Of a stretch of DNA of 64,000 nucleotides, positions 7,877 to 16,864 are shown piece by piece (positions within the stretch are counted from its first letter, which is position 1; every line of letters starts with the position of its first letter). The notes under the pieces were generated by a model, which was given only the letters and a program-made list of their open reading frames with translations, had not been told where the DNA came from and made no database searches. This DNA is from AP-15 sp963797115 (GTDB taxonomy: Bacteria > Pseudomonadota > Alphaproteobacteria > ATCC43930 > CGMCC-115725): positions 806,001-870,000 of the forward strand of contig CAWCOH010000001.1 of assembly GCA_963797115.1 (NCBI GenBank), in the 5' to 3' direction. Made by a program: the position numbers and the translations under genes.

Positions 7877-8455
7877 CTACAAATAACGGAGCAGGACAAA
7901 CCCGCCGACAAGCGCCGCGGCGATCATGCTGGTGACCAGCATCAGCTGGCGCTCGATGAAGCCGCGGATGGGTTCGCCGAACCGCCACAATAGGGCGGCG
8001 AGCGGGAAAAACCGCAGGCTGCGTGAGACGAGAGACGCCACGGTGAAGCTAACGAGGTCGAAATGTGCCGCACCGCTGGCGATCGTTACGAGCTTGAAGG
8101 GGATCGGCGTCAGGCCCTTGATGACAATGATCCACACGCCCCATTCGGCGAAGGCAGCCTTAAACGCCTCGTATTTGTCCGTCGCGTGATAGAATTCGAG
8201 CACGGGCAGACCGACGGTGTCGAACAGGTAGAAGCCGATCGCGTACCCGAGATACCCGCCGATGACCGAGGTGACGGTGCAGATCCCAGCAATCAGCCAG
8301 GCCCGGCGGGGCTGCGCCAGGGTCATCGGCACGAGCAGGATATCCGGCGGGAGCGGAAAGAACGAGCTCTCGGCAAACGAGATCAGCGCCATCGCCGCCA
8401 TCGCATGACGATGCGCGGCCATAGCCAAAGTCCGACGATAAAGCCGATCGATCAC
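7877..8455 (-). CDS. YqaA-family (DedA/SNARE-associated) membrane protein
   Basis: This 192-residue protein has several hydrophobic segments and the family stretches FAESSFFPLPPDILLVPM near the N terminus and KGLTPIPFKLVTIASGAA in the middle, which match the YqaA branch of the DedA-like family. DedA relatives take part in phospholipid flipping and membrane homeostasis; the role of the YqaA branch is less known. It is the first gene of a short operon with dsbB and coq7. Confidence 0.88.
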   Translation of the reverse strand: MIDRLYRRTLAMAAHRHAMAAMALISFAESSFFPLPPDILLVPMTLAQPRRAWLIAGICTVTSVIGGYLGYAIGFYLFDTVGLPVLEFYHATDKYEAFKAAFAEWGVWIIVIKGLTPIPFKLVTIASGAAHFDLVSFTVASLVSRSLRFFPLAALLWRFGEPIRGFIERQLMLVTSMIAAALVGGFVLLRYL

Positions 8456-8491
8456 TTCCGGAGGGCTGGTGGGGGCAGCGAGCGCAGCTTC

Positions 8492-8569
8492 TCAGGCCGC
8501 CGCGGGGAGACGGAGGGTCCCGTCACCGCCCGGGACAAACTCAATGCGCGTGGTCTCCGGTTCGGTCAT
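8492..8569 (-). CDS. Possible 25-residue small protein
   Basis: A short frame starts at ATG 8567-8569 with a plausible ribosome-binding site (AAAGGTACGG, about 6 bp upstream) and ends with TGA at 8492-8494. The product begins MTEPETTRIEFVPGGDG and ends in LPAAA. It sits in the 179-bp gap between the ABC exporter and the yqaA-like gene, on the same strand. No family is recognised, and a chance frame is quite possible. Confidence 0.25.
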   Translation of the reverse strand: MTEPETTRIEFVPGGDGTLRLPAAA

Positions 8570-8634
8570 TCCGTACCTTTCGCCTGCCATATATGGCGAA
8601 TTTCCGGTCGATCTGCCGGGAAAATCGTGAGCTG

Positions 8635-10485
<1,851 letters not shown>

Positions 10486-10506
<21 letters not shown>

Positions 10507-10529
10507 CAAAAAACCGGAACAGGCGCGTC
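10486..10529. repeat. 22-bp tandem duplication over the ABC exporter start
   Basis: Two copies of a 22-bp unit, 10486-10507 and 10508-10529, differ at two positions. On the minus strand the downstream copy carries the start codon ATGCGC and the upstream copy reads ACGCGC. The unit begins with a run of six A residues on the plus strand, a likely slippage point. Confidence 0.85.
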
Positions 10530-10989
10530 AAAAAGGTTCACTTCGAGATCCCTGCTCCAACGGCGACAGGACGAAAGGACCGGCCTGATCCTTCGCGTGC
10601 GAATATCACCCCAGGCCGTGCCCACCAATCTAGCACATCCGGCAGCGCCCGGCCTCAAGAAGATGCCTGGCAAAGAGGCAGTGAATATGGTCGGCAAGGA
10701 TAGGTTGTGTGCCGATCTCCAATCCTTTCATCTGCAGCGCATCTGCAGCAAACATCGCCTTGAGGTTGCAACGGTCGTTGACCCGGCAGCCGCCAGAATT
10801 GCTCCGGAGCCGCTATCGTCTCCCAATCTGGGTTATGAATTAGGCGATTTCCGGGTCGTTGTTCTCGCGATAAGGTGCACTCCCCACTGGACAACCTCTA
10901 GTCGGCGGTCGCCTAGCTGCGACCGTGCTTGGATCACGTGCGGCGAAAGGACGGAAACCAAGTGCCCACCTGACGGTGCAGCCGCTCGG
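10530..10989. other. Intergenic region with no recognised gene
   Basis: This 460-bp stretch separates the ABC exporter start from the stop of the substrate-binding protein gene. Two short minus-strand frames inside it (63 and 79 codons) have no recognisable domain. I see no clear terminator or repeat. Confidence 0.5.
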
Positions 10990-11961
10990 TTATTCGATGA
11001 TCTCGTTGGCGCGGGCGAGGATCGCGGGCGGGATCTCCAGGTGAATTGCGCCGGCGGTCTTGAGATTGACGGTCAGATCGAATTTGCGCGGCGGCTCGAT
11101 CGCCAGGTCGGCCGGCTTGGTGCCTGTGAGGATCTTGGCAACCGAACCTGCGGCGCGGCGGAACAGGTCACTGTAGTTGGCGCCGAACGACATCAATCCA
11201 CCCTCGACCGCAAACAAACGGGAGGAATAGATCGCGGGCAGCCGAGCTTCCAAAGCGAGCGCAATGAGCTGGGCGCGCTTGGCGGGACCGAGTGGACCGG
11301 AAGCCACATAGATGGCTTGGCTGCGCTCGGCGTGCAGCCTTGCGAAGGTGAGCCGGAGAGCCGTCCCGGTTGGCGCCTCGAGCATCAGCGGCTCGATCCC
11401 GATCCGCGCAGCGTTGCGTCTAATGTCCTGCAGCTTTTGCTCGAGGCCGGGATCTTTCCTGACGATCACCGCAAGACGGTGCAGGCGGGGCACGAGCTCC
11501 AGCAGCAGCTGCAGCCGCTTCGCGATTAATTCGGAAGAGGTCAGAGAGAAGCCGGTGACATTGCTGCCGGGCTGTGCGAGGCTCTGGACGACGCCGAGGG
11601 CAACGGGATCGTCGACCCCGACGAGGACGATCGGAACGGCGGCACTCGCGCGCGTCGCAGCGAGCGTCGCCGGGGTTCCGACGGTGACCAGGACGGCGAC
11701 GCCGGAGCCGATCAGCTTTTCGATGATGCCGGGCAACTGCTCGTTGCGCTCCTCGGCCCAGCGGTCGACAATCGCGATGTTGCTGCCGTCGGTCCAGCCG
11801 AGCGCGGCGAGATTCTCGCGGAACGCATCGAGAAGGCTCTCGTTCTCCTGTCGCGACCCCAGCTGGACAAAGCCGATGCGCGGCATCTCGTCCTTGGCCA
11901 AGGCCGGGCTCGAGGCTATTGCCATCGCACCGCCCAACAGCAGCAATTCGCGGCGCCTCAT
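10990..11961 (-). CDS. ABC transporter substrate-binding protein (PF04392 type)
   Basis: The 323-residue protein starts at ATG 11959-11961 with an arginine-rich signal peptide (MRRRELLLLGGAMAIASSPALA) typical of this family and cleavage expected after ALA. It follows the ABC_sub_bind pattern: IGFVQLGS, then GVAVLVTVGTPATLAA, VPIVLVGVDDPVALG, LAQPGSNVTGFS and the C-terminal PPAILARANEIIE. These proteins are widespread in rhizobial-type genomes, often without an adjacent permease, as here. The ligand is unknown. A deleted relative lies at 39629-40241 and ends in almost the same motif (PPSILAQANEVIE). Confidence 0.88.
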   Translation of the reverse strand: MRRRELLLLGGAMAIASSPALAKDEMPRIGFVQLGSRQENESLLDAFRENLAALGWTDGSNIAIVDRWAEERNEQLPGIIEKLIGSGVAVLVTVGTPATLAATRASAAVPIVLVGVDDPVALGVVQSLAQPGSNVTGFSLTSSELIAKRLQLLLELVPRLHRLAVIVRKDPGLEQKLQDIRRNAARIGIEPLMLEAPTGTALRLTFARLHAERSQAIYVASGPLGPAKRAQLIALALEARLPAIYSSRLFAVEGGLMSFGANYSDLFRRAAGSVAKILTGTKPADLAIEPPRKFDLTVNLKTAGAIHLEIPPAILARANEIIE

Positions 11962-12341
11962 GTGTGGATGGCCCCCGTCCTGCAAGAGGTTACGTGGCGC
12001 GTCGTCACCCGCTCGATGGTCGTAGCCAGCTGAACCTGTAGGTCGGCCGGCTGCTGAGCGCCGGCCGACAACGGCCGCGATTCCCGCGGCGGCCAACGAG
12101 CCCACCAAATCGCCCTGTCCATAGGATCTCTCTCCTTCGCCCGCCCGTAGGATGGAGCGAAAACCGACGGTTACCGCAGATGTTATAGGGGAGTTCGCTG
12201 TTTGCTGCTGGCGGGGTACGGTCGTGGCGGCACCGCTCGGCGGCATACGAGCTGGCGGCCGCTGTGGGGTGGAACAGCACCGCGGGGGCCGTCGTTATGG
12301 TAGAGGAGATGCAAGAGGCGGCAACTCCTGGAGTAGGACCC
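11962..12341. other. Divergent intergenic region
   Basis: This 380-bp region separates the substrate-binding protein from the envelope module. The open frames crossing it are extensions of the flanking genes without family support. A good ribosome-binding site, GGAG, lies just before the ATG at 12342. No other element was recognised. Confidence 0.5.
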
Positions 12342-12935
12342 ATGGCCGACAAGATCGAAGAAGTGGCAAGAGACGGTGGGGCGGCGGCATATCGCGAAGG
12401 GGGAGAGCAAAGCTTCGAGCGCGCCAAGGCAATTCTGAGCGAGCTGTTCGACGCAACCCTGTCGGCTGCGGAGACGATCCTCGACGATCAGAAGCAACGG
12501 ACGGCGGAGCGGGTTTTGGGAATGGCCGAGGCGGCGCGGTGCGCGGCTCGATCTCTCGATCGGTCCGAAAATCGGGCGATCGCGCGGTACGCCGATCGGG
12601 GGGCCAGTCAAGTCGAGGACTTCTCCCGCCTGATCCGCGAGCGGCAATGGAGCGAGATAATCGCCGACGTGGAGCACTCAGCGCGGCGTCAGCCGATGCT
12701 GTTCGCCCTCGGCGCCGCTGCCGTCGGCTTCCTTACCGGCCGGTTGTTATCGGTTCCGACCGACCGGCGGCAGCCGGAAAAAAACACCGTGCCGCCGCCG
12801 GAGCTCTCGCCGCATCGCGGCGAGACCGACGAGATCACCGCAGCCGTATCGAGGCTCGCGGCTCGGCCGACCGACGGCGGGGGCAAGGCCGCGGGATACG
12901 GTGCCGAGCTCGATGAGCGGTCGGAAAGTCGGTGA
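12342..12935 (+). CDS. Membrane-anchored stress/nutrient-deprivation-type protein (unknown function)
   Basis: The roughly 197-residue protein is rich in Ala, Glu and Arg, has a long amphipathic helical N-terminal half and one hydrophobic segment (MLFALGAAAVGFLTGRLL, about residue 125) with a glycine pattern like the ElaB/YqjD and DUF3618 groups. Proteins of this kind, often named nutrient deprivation-induced protein, sit beside a phage-holin-family gene and a DUF3618 gene in many rhizobia, which is exactly the order here. ATG 12342 is chosen for its GGAG site; earlier in-frame starts at 12264 and 12297 exist. Its stop overlaps the next start as TGATG. Confidence 0.6.
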   Translation: MADKIEEVARDGGAAAYREGGEQSFERAKAILSELFDATLSAAETILDDQKQRTAERVLGMAEAARCAARSLDRSENRAIARYADRGASQVEDFSRLIRERQWSEIIADVEHSARRQPMLFALGAAAVGFLTGRLLSVPTDRRQPEKNTVPPPELSPHRGETDEITAAVSRLAARPTDGGGKAAGYGAELDERSESR

Positions 12936-13366
12936 TGGCTTCGCACGAGAGCGGCCTCGGGTCGGAGCGCGGCGCGGCGCGGCCGAAAGCCGATCGCTCC
13001 ATGGCCGGGCTGCTGGCGGATCTCGCCGATCAGATCAGCTCGCTGTTCCGGCAAGAGGTGGCGCTGCTCAAGGCCGAGCTCCTGGAGAAGCTCGGACTGA
13101 TCGGCCAGGGTGTCGGGGCAGTTGCCGTCGGTGCGCTGATCGCGTTCAGCGGATGGCTGCTGTTGCTTGCTGCCGCGGTTCTTGGCCTTGCTGTCGTCGT
13201 GGCACCCTGGCTCGCTGCTTTGATCGTCAGCCTGATCGTGCTCGGGCTCGGTGCCGGCCTGCTCTATTTCGGCAAAAGACGGCTCGACGCCCAGTCGCTT
13301 GCCATGCGGCGGACCTTTCGCTCGCTGCGCGAGAACGAGGCATGGATCCGGGAACGGGTCTCGTGA
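12935..13366 (+). CDS. Phage holin family (PF07332-like) membrane protein
   Basis: The 143-residue protein has a cytosolic helix (LLADLADQISSLFRQEVALL), then two long hydrophobic segments separated by a short turn (about 60-85 and 88-112) and a basic C-terminal tail. This is the layout of the holin-X family, which despite its name is mostly chromosomal and unrelated to lysis. A GTG at 12932 is possible, but ATG 12935 overlaps the previous stop. It is the middle gene of a tightly overlapping three-gene unit. Confidence 0.75.
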   Translation: MASHESGLGSERGAARPKADRSMAGLLADLADQISSLFRQEVALLKAELLEKLGLIGQGVGAVAVGALIAFSGWLLLLAAAVLGLAVVVAPWLAALIVSLIVLGLGAGLLYFGKRRLDAQSLAMRRTFRSLRENEAWIRERVS

Positions 13367-14049
13367 CCCGAGGCGACGGCGGCGAGCCCCGCAAATCGGC
13401 AGCCGAGATCGAGGAGGAGATTCGCCGCACCCGGGCCGAGCTCGCCCTCACCATCGACGCCTTGGCATATCAGCTCATGCCGCATCAGATCATCGGAAAG
13501 GGAATTGACATGGTTATTGATTCCGTCAGGAAGAATGGGGATGCCGGTACGAACGTCGCGGCAGCAATTCGTGCCAATTCGCTCCCCCTCGCGCTGATCT
13601 GCGCGGGCGCCGCATGGCTGGTCGCCCGTAATCTCGTCACACCTGACAGCACTGCAGGGGCGGCTGCCGTATCTGACGAGCCTCCGGCCGGACGCGGCGA
13701 CGGGTGGGTTCACCAGGCTGCCGGGGCAGCGCGGGGCGCGCTTCGCTCGGTTCGCGACACCGGCGGCGAGATGGTCGAACGCGCCGGGCAATACGTCGAA
13801 TATGCCGGCCGGGCGAAAGAGCAGGCTGGCTATGTCGGCGGGTCGCTGCGCTCGGTCTTCGAGCGAAATCCGCTGCTGATCGGTGTCGTCGGCGTGATGT
13901 CCGGCGCGGCCCTGGCATTATTGTTGCCGGCAACAAAGCGCGAGCAGGAATGGCTTGGCAAAACGCGCGAGGAGCTGTGGAATAAGGCCGAGGAGATCGG
14001 TCACGAGGCGGCCGACCGAGTGCGCGACTTGGCCGATCGCAGGGGCTAG
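13363..14049 (+). CDS. DUF3618 family membrane-associated protein
   Basis: The N-terminal segment AEIEEEIRRTRAELALTIDA is the DUF3618 signature. Two hydrophobic segments follow (LPLALICAGAAWLVA and LLIGVVGVMSGAALALLLP), separated by a helical region rich in Ala, Gly and charged residues, and the C terminus (AEEIGHEAADRVRDLA) is again helical. The start is GTG 13363, which overlaps the holin-like stop as GTGA, or ATG 13342. The function of DUF3618 proteins is not established. The operon position suggests a joint envelope role with the two upstream genes. Confidence 0.78.
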   Translation: MTRGDGGEPRKSAAEIEEEIRRTRAELALTIDALAYQLMPHQIIGKGIDMVIDSVRKNGDAGTNVAAAIRANSLPLALICAGAAWLVARNLVTPDSTAGAAAVSDEPPAGRGDGWVHQAAGAARGALRSVRDTGGEMVERAGQYVEYAGRAKEQAGYVGGSLRSVFERNPLLIGVVGVMSGAALALLLPATKREQEWLGKTREELWNKAEEIGHEAADRVRDLADRRG

Positions 14050-14088
14050 GCTGCCGACGGCTGACGCCGTTGTACCAGGGGGAGAAAG

Positions 14089-14556
14089 ATGAGGCGCTCG
14101 ACTGCCTGTTGTCATGCTGCGACTTTGTGCCTCGGCGTCCTTACTTGCTGCGCCTCCGGCGGAGCCATGGCGCAGATCCCGAACCAGGCCGCGGAGATCA
14201 ATGCCTGCGTATGTCTTAAACTGGCAGCTTCGGTACTGGGGGCGGAAAAGGACGCCAAGACCCAGACACTGGTGACAGTCGACCGGGAACTCGCTGATTT
14301 GAACGCCCAGCTCGCCTCCGAAAAGCCGCGCGTCGATGTCAACAGCCCCGCCGCGGTGTCCGGCTACAAGCTGCTCCTCCAGCGGCGCGATGCCACCCGT
14401 GGAAGGCTCGGCCCGACCCAGGCGGACGCGGCGCAAGCCGTCGACCGCTATAACGCCAGTGTAGACGAATACAACCGTCGCTGTGCCGGCCGCCCGTTCG
14501 ATTCCGAGCTGGCAGCGCAAATCCAGGCGCGCCCCAACTGCCCTCCGCTGCGTTGA
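14089..14556 (+). CDS. Secreted hypothetical protein, cysteine-containing
   Basis: A strong ribosome-binding site (GGGGGAGAAAG) precedes ATG 14089. The 155-residue product begins with a signal peptide ending in GGAMAQ; the mature part has cysteines in INACVCLKL, NRRCAGR and RPNCPPLR, so disulfides are likely. A central helical region (about 60-125) has coiled-coil-like spacing. I do not recognise a family; similar short secreted proteins are scattered in alphaproteobacteria. It follows the envelope module by 39 bp and may share its transcript. Confidence 0.65.
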   Translation: MRRSTACCHAATLCLGVLTCCASGGAMAQIPNQAAEINACVCLKLAASVLGAEKDAKTQTLVTVDRELADLNAQLASEKPRVDVNSPAAVSGYKLLLQRRDATRGRLGPTQADAAQAVDRYNASVDEYNRRCAGRPFDSELAAQIQARPNCPPLR

Positions 14557-14571
14557 CCGGGCGGGGGCCGG

Positions 14572-14976
14572 TCAATCGGCGCCGGCGGGATAGAGTATTT
14601 CTGGAGAAACCCTCGGTTCGGCGATCACTGCCCAACCGTCATTGCGCCAGACACGGAAGAAACAGCTGCGCCGCCCGGTGTGGCAGGCCACACCCTGCTG
14701 ATCGACCAGCAGCAGCACGGCGTCGCCGTCGCAATCGAGGCGTAGCTCGCGCAACAGCTGGACCTGCCCGGATGTCTCTCCCTTGCGCCACAGCCGGTCT
14801 CGCGAACGTGACCAATAGCAGGCGCGGCCCTCGATCAGGCTGATGCGCACCGCGTCGCGGTTCATCCACGCCATCATCAGGATCTCGCCGGTATCGTGGT
14901 GCTGGGCGATCGCCGGGACCAAGCCATCGGCGTTGAATTTGATTTCCGCCACCGCGCGCTCGATCGGGTCCGTCAC
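14572..14976 (-). CDS. hisI: Phosphoribosyl-AMP cyclohydrolase
   Basis: HisI opens the purine ring of phosphoribosyl-AMP in histidine synthesis. The zinc and substrate motifs are clear: ACYWSRSRDRLWRKGETSG, LRLDCDGDAVLL and GVACHTGRRSCFF. A GTG at 15006 would start within the vapC stop, but GTG 14974-14976 has a near-ideal ribosome-binding site (ACGGAGGG at 14984-14991, 7-bp spacer), so I use that, giving 134 residues. The rest of the histidine pathway is not in the window. Confidence 0.93.
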   Translation of the reverse strand: MTDPIERAVAEIKFNADGLVPAIAQHHDTGEILMMAWMNRDAVRISLIEGRACYWSRSRDRLWRKGETSGQVQLLRELRLDCDGDAVLLLVDQQGVACHTGRRSCFFRVWRNDGWAVIAEPRVSPEILYPAGAD

Positions 14977-15002
14977 CCTATTACCCTCCGTAATCAATCC
15001 GG

Positions 15003-15407
15003 TCACGTCGTAAGGAGCCGGACGCAGCCAGCGCGGGGCGTGCTTGCGGCGGCTTCGAAGCGACGATCGGCCGTCACGACGTGCGTTTGATGCTGAAGTG
15101 CAAGCGCCAGGTAAATGCAGTCATAGACCGGGTGGCCGATTTCGATGGCGAGCTTTAGTGCCGGCTCGAGATATGGGTCGATCGGTAGCGATGCCACCGG
15201 CGCTTTCATCAGCTCGGCGAAAAGGGCGGTCGCTTCGTCGTTGCTGATGTCGCCGATCCGCGCGTGCCGCCACAACGCGTTGGCCGCTTCGGCGAGCCAC
15301 AGAGCGGGCGCAATCAGCTCCTGGTCGTGGAGCGCCACCGCCGCCTCGCTTCCGGGTTCATCAAGGACCCATTTCACGGCGACGGAGGCATCAATAACAA
15401 TCCTCAC
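15003..15407 (-). CDS. vapC: VapC-type PIN-domain toxin
   Basis: The 134-residue protein has PIN-domain acidic residues: Asp in IVIDASVAVKW near residue 5, Glu in AEAANALW, Asp in YDCIYLALA and Asp in TADRRF. VapC proteins are ribonucleases that usually cut tRNA or rRNA. The start is GTG 15405-15407, overlapping the antitoxin stop as GTGA; the frame is open farther upstream but would run inside vapB. The pair has the normal antitoxin-first order and coupling, and a palindromic operator lies ahead of it. Confidence 0.92.
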   Translation of the reverse strand: MRIVIDASVAVKWVLDEPGSEAAVALHDQELIAPALWLAEAANALWRHARIGDISNDEATALFAELMKAPVASLPIDPYLEPALKLAIEIGHPVYDCIYLALALQHQTHVVTADRRFEAAASTPRAGCVRLLTT

Positions 15408-15637
15408 CACTCGTCGCGATCCTGGCGGATTAGTTCTTCCGACGGGACCGAGATGCGGCCCCGCGTTTCCTCTCGCAAAGCCGCGGCGCGTTGCCAAAAT
15501 CCGGCGCGCCCGGGCCGCAAAGTCTCCTCCAATATGATGCGATGCTCGGCTTCGGCGCTTCGGCCGTGCTCGGCTGCCCTGCGCTTCAACGCTTCGACGA
15601 CGTCACGGGGGACGTCTCGGACCAAGAGCTGAGGCAT
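15404..15637 (-). CDS. vapB: FitA/VapB-type ribbon-helix-helix antitoxin
   Basis: This 77-residue protein begins MPQLLVRDVPRDVVEALKRR and continues HGRSAEAEHRIILEE, the pattern of FitA-like Arc-type ribbon-helix-helix antitoxins. The N terminus would bind DNA as a dimer and the C-terminal tail would block the VapC active site. It is immediately upstream of vapC with a 4-bp overlap. The 22-bp palindrome at 15661-15682 starts 23 bp before its start codon, so autorepression is likely. Confidence 0.9.
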   Translation of the reverse strand: MPQLLVRDVPRDVVEALKRRAAEHGRSAEAEHRIILEETLRPGRAGFWQRAAALREETRGRISVPSEELIRQDRDEW

Positions 15638-15660
15638 GATCGACCCCGGTTGCTTTTACG

Positions 15661-15682
15661 CTTGCTATCATATGATAGCAAG
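15661..15682. promoter_or_regulatory. 22-bp perfect palindrome, probable vapBC operator
   Basis: The half-site CTTGCTATCAT is followed directly by its exact complement, giving 22 bp of perfect symmetry. The core half-sites TGCTATCA and TGATAGCA are, from memory, the same as those reported for the gonococcal FitAB operator, where they are farther apart. The site is 23 bp upstream of the antitoxin start. Confidence 0.75.
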
Positions 15683-15840
15683 CCGGCCGAGGAAAATCCA
15701 GTACGTGGCCTCGGGCTGGTGTCGCTGTCGCCAGCATACTAAGTTCCTGATCGCGAGAGTAAACCCGCGCCTGCGGGCTCGTGCAGCTCGTCGCCCTCTC
15801 CTGACGGGAGCGGGATTTTTTCGATTGGATTGCGTGCTGG

Positions 15841-16761
15841 ATGTCTACCCTGCCTGCCTCCGTCACCGACACGCTGGCGCTGCTCGGCAGCGCCGATTAC
15901 ATCGCCGACCGTAGCCTGGCGACGGCGGTGCACTTGGCATTGCATCTGAAGCGGCCGCTCTTTCTCGAAGGCGAGGCCGGGGTCGGCAAGACCGAGATCG
16001 CCAAGGTGCTGGCGATAGCACTCGGGCGCCGCCTTATTCGCCTGCAATGCTATGAGGGTCTCGACGTCGCCTCGGCGGTCTACGAGTGGGATTACGCGCG
16101 GCAGATGATAGAGATCCGCCTCGCCGAGGCCGCAGAGGAGGACCGTGGCGAAATCGAGAGCACGATCTTCTCCGACCGGTTTTTGATCAAACGACCATTG
16201 CTGCAGGCGCTGGAGCCGGAGATCGAGGGGCCGCCGGTGTTGCTGATCGACGAGCTCGATCGCACCGACGAACCGTTCGAGGCCTACCTCTTGGAGCTTC
16301 TCTCCGACTTCCAGGTGACGATCCCCGAGATCGGAACGATCCACGCCGAACACCCGCCGATCGTCGTCATCACCTCCAATCGGACCCGCGAGATCCATGA
16401 TGCGTTGAAGCGGCGCTGCTTCTACTACTGGGTCGACTATCCGAGCGCCGCGCGCGAGCTCGAGATCTTGGAGCGCAAGGCGCCTGGCGCCGGCGAGAGC
16501 CTGTCGCGCGAAGTCGTCGGCTTTGTCCAGAAATTGCGCGAAATGGACCTCTTCAAGCTGCCTGGTATCGCCGAGACGATCGACTGGACCGAGGCGCTGA
16601 TGCAGCTCGACGTGCTCGAACTGACCCCACACGCGATCAACGACACATTGGGCGTGTTGCTCAAATACCAGGACGACATCGCCCGCCTCCACGGCGGCGA
16701 AGCCGCCCGGCTGCTGGAACAGGTCAAGGCCGAGGCGGCCGCGGCGGCGAGGGAAAGCTGA
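15841..16761 (+). CDS. coxD: MoxR-family AAA ATPase, CoxD-like
   Basis: The 306-residue ATPase has Walker A EGEAGVGKTEIAKVLA (about residue 40), Walker B PPVLLIDELDRTDE (about 135) and the sensor-1 region VVITSNRTREIHDALKRRC. CoxD helps convert the active site of the aerobic CO dehydrogenase (sulfuration and copper insertion in Oligotropha); close relatives serve other molybdenum hydroxylases. It is followed by a CoxE-like protein, the usual MoxR-VWA partnership. No coxMSL structural genes are in the window, so the client enzyme is unknown. Confidence 0.88.
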   Translation: MSTLPASVTDTLALLGSADYIADRSLATAVHLALHLKRPLFLEGEAGVGKTEIAKVLAIALGRRLIRLQCYEGLDVASAVYEWDYARQMIEIRLAEAAEEDRGEIESTIFSDRFLIKRPLLQALEPEIEGPPVLLIDELDRTDEPFEAYLLELLSDFQVTIPEIGTIHAEHPPIVVITSNRTREIHDALKRRCFYYWVDYPSAARELEILERKAPGAGESLSREVVGFVQKLREMDLFKLPGIAETIDWTEALMQLDVLELTPHAINDTLGVLLKYQDDIARLHGGEAARLLEQVKAEAAAAARES

Positions 16762-16782
16762 TGCGATGGAGTTCACCTTTCG

Positions 16783-16858
16783 CGAGATTGCTTCGTCGCT
16801 CCGCTCCTCGCAATGACACTGAAAAGTGTGTCATTGCGAGCGCAGCGAAGCAATCTCG
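16783..16858. repeat. Imperfect inverted repeat between coxD and coxE
   Basis: The left arm 16783-16819 and right arm 16828-16858 are complementary over about 31 bp, with about 6 extra bases in the left arm, and would form a long hairpin. The sequence (GATTGCTTCG and GCAATGAC blocks) belongs to a dispersed repeat family common in alphaproteobacteria; translated, it gives the familiar CERSEAIS string. It lies directly before the coxE start. Confidence 0.85.
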
Positions 16859-16864
16859 ACGGGA

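Noticed and set aside
16826..16864. N-terminal extension of coxE
   Set aside because: These codons are part of a dispersed repeat (CERSEAIS), so the start was moved to ATG 16865.
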